Positions 59,066 through 64,000 of a DNA stretch of 64,000 nucleotides are shown here, in pieces. A model generated the notes under the pieces. It searched no databases and was not told the DNA's origin. It worked only from the letters and a program-made list of their open reading frames with translations. This DNA is from Lonicera japonica (taxonomy: Eukaryota; Streptophyta; Magnoliopsida; Dipsacales; Caprifoliaceae), in NCBI GenBank assembly GCA_021464415.1, contig CM038463.1:2790001-2854000 (forward strand). Reading direction: 5' to 3'. Position 1 is the stretch's first letter. Every line of letters starts with the position of its first letter. A program made the position numbers and the translations under genes.

Positions 59066-60723
59066 TGTTGGTCGAAAATCAACCCTAGAGGGGGGGTGAA
59101 TAGGGTTTATGAAACTTAATGCGAAATTAAAAAACTTTTTCAAAATGTTTAAGTAAAACAAATTTACTAAACCAATATATCAAGGAATGCAAGAAATAAA
59201 AATTGAACAACCAATCCCAAGAGCAATCAATAAATATAAATGTAAACAAATAAAAAGCTTGAGTTAGAAAGATTAAACCAATTGGAAGTCCAAGACTTTT
59301 TGTCCTCACGATTTTGGTTTACCAAACCATAGTCCGCGCTCGATTAGTTTTCCGAGAATTTCCACTAAAATCAATCTCCTTCCAGGTGAAGATCAAACCT
59401 CTACAAGTGTTGTTGTCTCACACACTCTACAAGTATTTCTTTACTACAATACTCTCACAAGAATTCCTCTTGCTAACTTTATGAGATTTACCTCTTACAA
59501 ACACTAAAATCAACTCCTTCCGGGTGAAGATCAAATCTCTACAAGTGTTGTTGTCTCACACACTCTAAAAGTATTGTTTTACCACAATACTCTCACAAGA
59601 ATCCCTCTTGCTAACTTTGTGAGATTTACCTTTCACAAACACTAAACAAGAATTTATCTTCTTGTTTTCCTATGAGATTTACCTCTCACAATTGAATACA
59701 AGTTGTTTAGTGACAAACACCAATATACAATAACTCTCAAGTGTTTAAAGAATACAATTGAAACTCACACTAGAGTTACTTGTTTGGTCAAAATTTATAG
59801 CTCAATAAGAATGATTGATCAAAAATAATTTCTTGAATCTTTTGATATTGAAGATAGATGAAGAATAGAGTATGAGAGTGATTCAAGGTAGTCAAAATGT
59901 GTCTTGGATAGTGTATATATAGTCCCAAAAGTGATATAACCGTTTTTGAGGTTTGGTAGAAGTTTGGTACCAAAAATAGTTAAAAAATAGAAATTCAACG
60001 GCTATATTCTGGGCCATCAGTCGACTGAGCAAAGCTCATCAGTCAACTGAGTGGGCCTTAGTCAACTGAGCACAAGCCATCAGTTGACTGATGGACCAGA
60101 CTGCACATCAGGCAATAAGGCCGAAAATCCCAATTTTTGCACTTTTGTATTTATGCTCCAAAATCAATTCTAATGCCTTGGGGACCTTAAAAACAAGTTC
60201 CTAAGACACATATTTTTGGAAAAACTCAAAATATGATCATTTGAATTTAATATGAATTTATTTTAAAATCGGTTTTTGCTAAAATGATGTTTTTAAAGAA
60301 ATTTTGATTCAAACTTGATTTTGATCAATCTAAGAATGTTGTAATAATATCTATGAGCTATATAAATAATAAAACAAGAAATTTTACATAATACCTAAGC
60401 ACTCACTCAATTATTGAATTAACGAGTCATTGAATGCTTCGATTTGTTTCTTCAATTTGATCTTCATTTGTAGCTTTTGTCTTGAAGCTCTTGTATGTGA
60501 GCATTGATCTTAGTACTCCATGGATTTGCATTGTGATGAGATTGATCTTCTTTTACTTGCCCAATGCTTTGTTGAGGAATGATCTCGATTTGAATTGATC
60601 AGTTTTGGTCCACGTATGATGATCATTGAAGTGTGGCTATAAAAACTTCAACACACATGTTAAATTACACATGATTGATTTATTGTTATTATCAAAATAA
60701 GATTAAGACCTTCTAGGTCAACA
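59066..60723 (-). repeat. copia-type LTR, copy 2
   Basis: 1658 bp, same ends and internal duplication as copy 1. Its GTCGAC-centred palindromes number four, two of them changed to GTCAAC and one to GTTGAC. Confidence 0.9.
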
Positions 60724-60851
60724 TTCTCCCCCTTTTTTTATGATAACGATAAATTAATATGTGTTTTTTCAATAACTATAATTTTTATCATCAAACAATG
60801 GCAGTCTATAAATAGAAGCACCTTCGAAAAGGCTGGTTCTTTGATACCAAT
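60724..60851 (-). repeat. deleted internal region between LTR copies 2 and 3
   Basis: 128 bp that join the first 50 bp of the internal region (as at 57566-57614) to its last 130 bp or so (as at 58936-59065). The junction falls on TTTTCAATAA (60766-60775), a 10-bp word present at both deletion edges (57605-57614 and 58936-58945). The deletion is therefore 1331 bp and microhomology-mediated. Confidence 0.88.
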
Positions 60852-62490
60852 TGTTGGTCGAAAATTAACCCTAGAGGGGGTCAATAGGGTTTATGAAACT
60901 TAATGCGAAATTAAAAAACTTTTTCAAAATTTTTAAGTAAAACAAATTTACTAAACCAATATATCAAGGAATGCACGAAATAAACAGTTAAACAACCAAT
61001 CCCAAGAGCAATCAATAAATATAAATGCAATTAAATAAGGAGCTTGAGTTAGAAAGATTAAACCAATTAGAAGTCCAAGGCTTTTTGTCCTCACGGTTTT
61101 GGTTTACCAAACCATAGTCTGCGCTCGGTTAGTTCCCTGAGAATTTTCCCTAAAATCAATCTCCTTCCAGGTTAAGATCAAACATCTCAAGTGTTGTTGT
61201 CTCACACACTCTACAAGTATTGCTTTACCACAATATACTCTCACAAGAATCCCTTTTGCTAACTTTGTGAGATTTACCTCTCACAAACACTAAAATCAAT
61301 CTCCTTCCAAGTGAAGATCAAACATCTACAGGTGTTGTTGTCTCACACACTCTACAGGTATTGCTTTACCACAATACTCTCACAAGAATCCCTCTTGCTA
61401 ACTTTGTGAGATTTACGTCTCACAAACACTAAACAAGAATTTACCTTTTTATTTTCCTATGAGATTTACCTCTCATAATTGAATACAAGTTGTTTGGTGA
61501 CAAACACCAATATACAATAATTCTCAATTGTTTAAAGAATACAATTGAAACTCACACTAGAGTTACTTGTTTGATCAAGATTTATAATTCAATAAGAATG
61601 ATTGATCAAAAACAATTTCTTGATTCTTTTGATATTAAAGATAGATGAAGAATAGAGAATGAAAGTGACTCAAGGTGGTCGAAATGTGTCTTAGATAGTG
61701 TATATATAGTCACAAAAGTGATATAGCTATTTTTTAGGTTTGGTAGAAGTTTGGTACAAAAAATGGTTAAAAAACATAAATCCAACGGCTATATTCTGGG
61801 TCATCAGTCGACTAAGCAAAGCTCATTAGTCGACTGAGCACAAGCCATTTGTCGAATAATGGACCAGACTGCCCATCAGGCCATAAGGCCAAAAATTTCA
61901 ATTTTTGCACTTTTGCATATAAGCTCCAAAATCAATTCTAATGCTTTAGGAACCTTAAAAATAAGTTCCTAAGATACATATTTTCGGAAAAAAAATCAAA
62001 ATATGATCATTTGAATTTAATATGAATTTATTTCAAAACCGATTTTTGCTAAAATGATGTTTTTAAAGAAATTTTGATTCAAACTTGATTTTGATCAATC
62101 TAAGAATGTTATAACAATATCTATGAGCTATATAAATAATAAAATAAGAAACTTTATATAATACCTAAGCACTCACTCAATTATCAAATTAACGAGTCAT
62201 TGAATGCTTCGATTTATTTTTCAATTTGATCTTCACTTGTAACTTGTCTTAAAGCTCTTGTATGTGATCATTGATCTTAGTGCTCCATGGATTTGCATTG
62301 TGATGAGATTGATCTTATTTTACTTGTCCAATGCTTTGTTGAGGAATGATCTCGATTTGGATTGATCGGTTTTAGTCCACGTATGATGATCATTGAAGTG
62401 TGGCTATAAAAACTTCAACATACATGTTAAATTATACATAATTGATTTATTGTTATTATCAAAATTAGATTAAGACCTTCTAGGTCAACA
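60852..62490 (-). repeat. copia-type LTR, copy 3
   Basis: 1639 bp, ends as in the other copies. Its GTCGAC palindromes are fewer and more decayed (near 61805-61858). Confidence 0.9.
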
Positions 62491-62525
62491 ATATGAACAT
62501 GCTAATATCCTTGGATTTTTTTTAA
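62491..62525 (+). pseudogene. probable continuation of the viral copy
   Basis: The short sequence after the copia-type array appears to resume the sequence interrupted at 55932. This is inferred from the near-duplicated flank only, and the similarity is too short to prove. Confidence 0.3.
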
Positions 62526-63363
62526 ATGCCTAACAATTTTACTATATTTTATTCTATCATTTTCTTGCCTTTTCAAATGCCCAAGACTTTTAAGTTAAGT
62601 GGCAACCGACCTCATCTTTCGGTCGGGAGTAACGATCTGCATTGGTTCGAAATCAATGAGTTTTAATGATCTTCTATTCAATTTGTTCCAATGCAATTTT
62701 ATGTTTTAATATTCAATTTAATTCGACTTTGCTTGGATCAAATTGAATTGGTTTAAAACCAATGGGTTAAGGGTATAATTTACTTATTTATGACCAATCA
62801 AAGTGCAACTTTCAAAGCTCATACATTTAAACTAAATACAAGCACCAAAATTATTTACTAATTCAAAAAAAAAATTACTCATAACCTACCACATATCGAA
62901 TAACAACTTGTCATTTAATATATTCAAACAAAATATTTCTTGTTAACTAACAATACACTTTAATGTATTTTAATCACTATTTTCATTTTTTCACGTGTCA
63001 GTTTTATAACAGAATTAAATTGGCTCGATTTGACGTCAATTTGTAATATGTGAAACTAAATCCGACCATTGTTAGTCTTTAAAGACATGATGCAATGCAC
63101 TTACTACATTGAATGCAAAATTGAATTCGATTAATCGGTTTGAATGGATTCCACGCACTTTAATAAAAAAATAATTGATTGCAATCACGTTTATCACTTT
63201 ATCTTATCTCACTTGTAGTTGTAATAATAATAAAATTTATTACATATTTATATAAATAAAATATTCCTGAAAATACCAAAAAAAATAAAATTCTATAAAA
63301 TGTATATCATAATGCTAGATAAAATAACTCAATCGTAATATTAATAGTCGTGTACTAAATTAT
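62526..63363. other. AT-rich intergenic DNA
   Basis: No gene or clear repeat is seen. A short GC-richer patch (AACCGACCTCATCTTTCGG) lies near 62607-62625. Repeated AATTGAATTGG-type words occur around 62670-62760. Confidence 0.5.
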
Positions 63364-63472
63364 GGGTGTTTTTATTTCTATCCACCATATCTTGCAGTTA
63401 ATCCACCCTTAAATCACAGAAATTTTAAACAAAGTTTTACAATATTACCCTTTTTAAAATTAATAAATATAT
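63364..63472. mobile_element. left end of a second GGGTGATTTTA-type element
   Basis: GGGTGTTTTTATTTCTATCC, then TTGCAGTTAATCCACCCTTA, match the left end of the element at 37545 (GGGTGATTTTATTTCTATCC, TTGCAGTTTATTCACCCTTA). It is cut after about 109 bp by the LTR that starts at 63473. Confidence 0.6.
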
Positions 63473-64000
63473 CTGTTGACCTTAAAGTCAATTAATCTTA
63501 TTTTGATAATTACAATAAGTTAATAAAGTGTTATTTAACTCGGTTTTTCCAATGATAATAGCCAATTTAACCGATATATCTTTCGACCAAATGTAACTTC
63601 AAACCGAAGCAAATCTCACACAAGCTTTACAAACGCCTCTACTCACAAGAAATGAACTCAAGTGATATACATGTGCTATACAAAGCCAAGAAAAGATCTA
63701 GATCATCAAGCAAGTGAAGATATGCACAAGAATGATCTCCACGTGTTCTACAAGTTATCAAAACCAAGAAAGGATCAAGAACATCAAACAAGTAAAGATA
63801 CGCACAAGAAAATCAAGCATCACGAAGACTCGAATTATCATTAAATGGAGTGAGTGCTTAGATTTTATATAAAGATACTTTATTGATCAAATCCCTATAG
63901 CTCAAACATATTCTTGCATCTTTTAAAGATTGATTCAAACTAGCTTGAAATTGAATTTATTAGAAAAACATCATTTTACAAAAACCGAGTTTCAAAATAA
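63473..64000 (+). repeat. start of a related LTR, + orientation, truncated by window
   Basis: It starts TGTTGACCTTAAAGTCAATT and continues TTTTGATAATTACAATAA, similar to the reverse complement of the ends at 57565, 60723 and 62490. Further similarity appears from about 63848 (GAGTGAGTGCTTAG) to 64000 (AAAACATCATTTTA). It is more diverged and has a unique middle part (63600-63840), so it belongs to a related family or subfamily. Its other end lies outside the window. Confidence 0.72.

Larger units (their letters stand above)
55933..62490 (-). mobile_element. copia-type retrotransposon array, three LTRs and two internal regions
   Basis: Three near-identical LTRs (55933-57565, 59066-60723, 60852-62490) alternate with a 1.5 kb internal region carrying gag (57566-59065) and a 128-bp internal remnant (60724-60851). 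LTRs run from TGTTGGTCG to AGGTCAACA on the + strand, but gag and the tRNA-Met primer sites read on the - strand, so the sense direction is -. Outer flanks CTATG (55928-55932) and ATATG (62491-62495) resemble a 5-bp duplication with one mismatch, as if the array derives from one insertion. No protease, integrase or RT is present, so it is non-autonomous. Confidence 0.85.

Overview
The window is nuclear DNA from a flowering plant, almost certainly a eudicot. Genes contain spliced GT-AG introns, intergenic DNA is AT-rich, and most of the sequence is layered transposable elements. I cannot name the species from sequence alone. No rRNA, tRNA, bacterial operon or CRISPR array is present.

Three host genes are recognisable. 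(1) The 3' end of a GH1 beta-glucosidase (BGLU11-like), + strand, 18-970. (2) A complete RING-H2 ubiquitin ligase of the RFI2 family, - strand, 5262-11092, whose six exons join in frame to 402 residues. (3) A complete SPX-RING ubiquitin ligase of the NLA/BAH1 family, + strand, 43151-45435, whose six exons join in frame to 324 residues. RFI2 is known from red/far-red light signalling and NLA from phosphate and nitrate homeostasis; nothing suggests that these genes act together here.

Between RFI2 and NLA lies a nested 25.6 kb insertion beginning about 370 bp upstream of the RFI2 start codon. The outer layer is a short hAT-like element (11459-37102, 8-bp target duplication). Inside it is a Mutator-like element (11690-36672, 11-bp flanking repeat) carrying a decayed Ulp1-type protease gene (+) and a decayed mudrA-type transposase gene (-). 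Inside that are a 1.05 kb Harbinger-like element (18364-19415, TAA duplication) and an 11.66 kb Ty3/gypsy Tat-lineage retrotransposon (20863-32519, ACTAT duplication) with gag-pol, 73-bp tandem repeats and a better-preserved antisense gene with its own TATA box. The non-coding spacers and introns of the Mutator-like element are filled with several dozen copies of an inverted-repeat motif (arms GGTGCTAAA and TTTAGCACC), mostly at a 53-bp period. This is the most unusual structure in the window. I propose that it is a binding-site array for an element-encoded protein.

From about 47.4 kb to 62.5 kb is a decayed endogenous pararetrovirus (Caulimoviridae) in + orientation: promoter/leader, movement-protein, capsid, protease, RT/RNase H and a downstream ORF. 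It is broken by stops, deletions and later insertions: an unidentified 2.8 kb segment holding a hAT-like element, a 391-bp Harbinger-like MITE, and a 6.6 kb copia-type array with three LTRs and two internal regions. A fourth, related LTR in the opposite orientation begins at 63473 and runs off the window.

The remaining stretches (971-5261, 37103-42903, 45436-47440, 62526-63363) hold only short repeats and unassigned AT-rich DNA.
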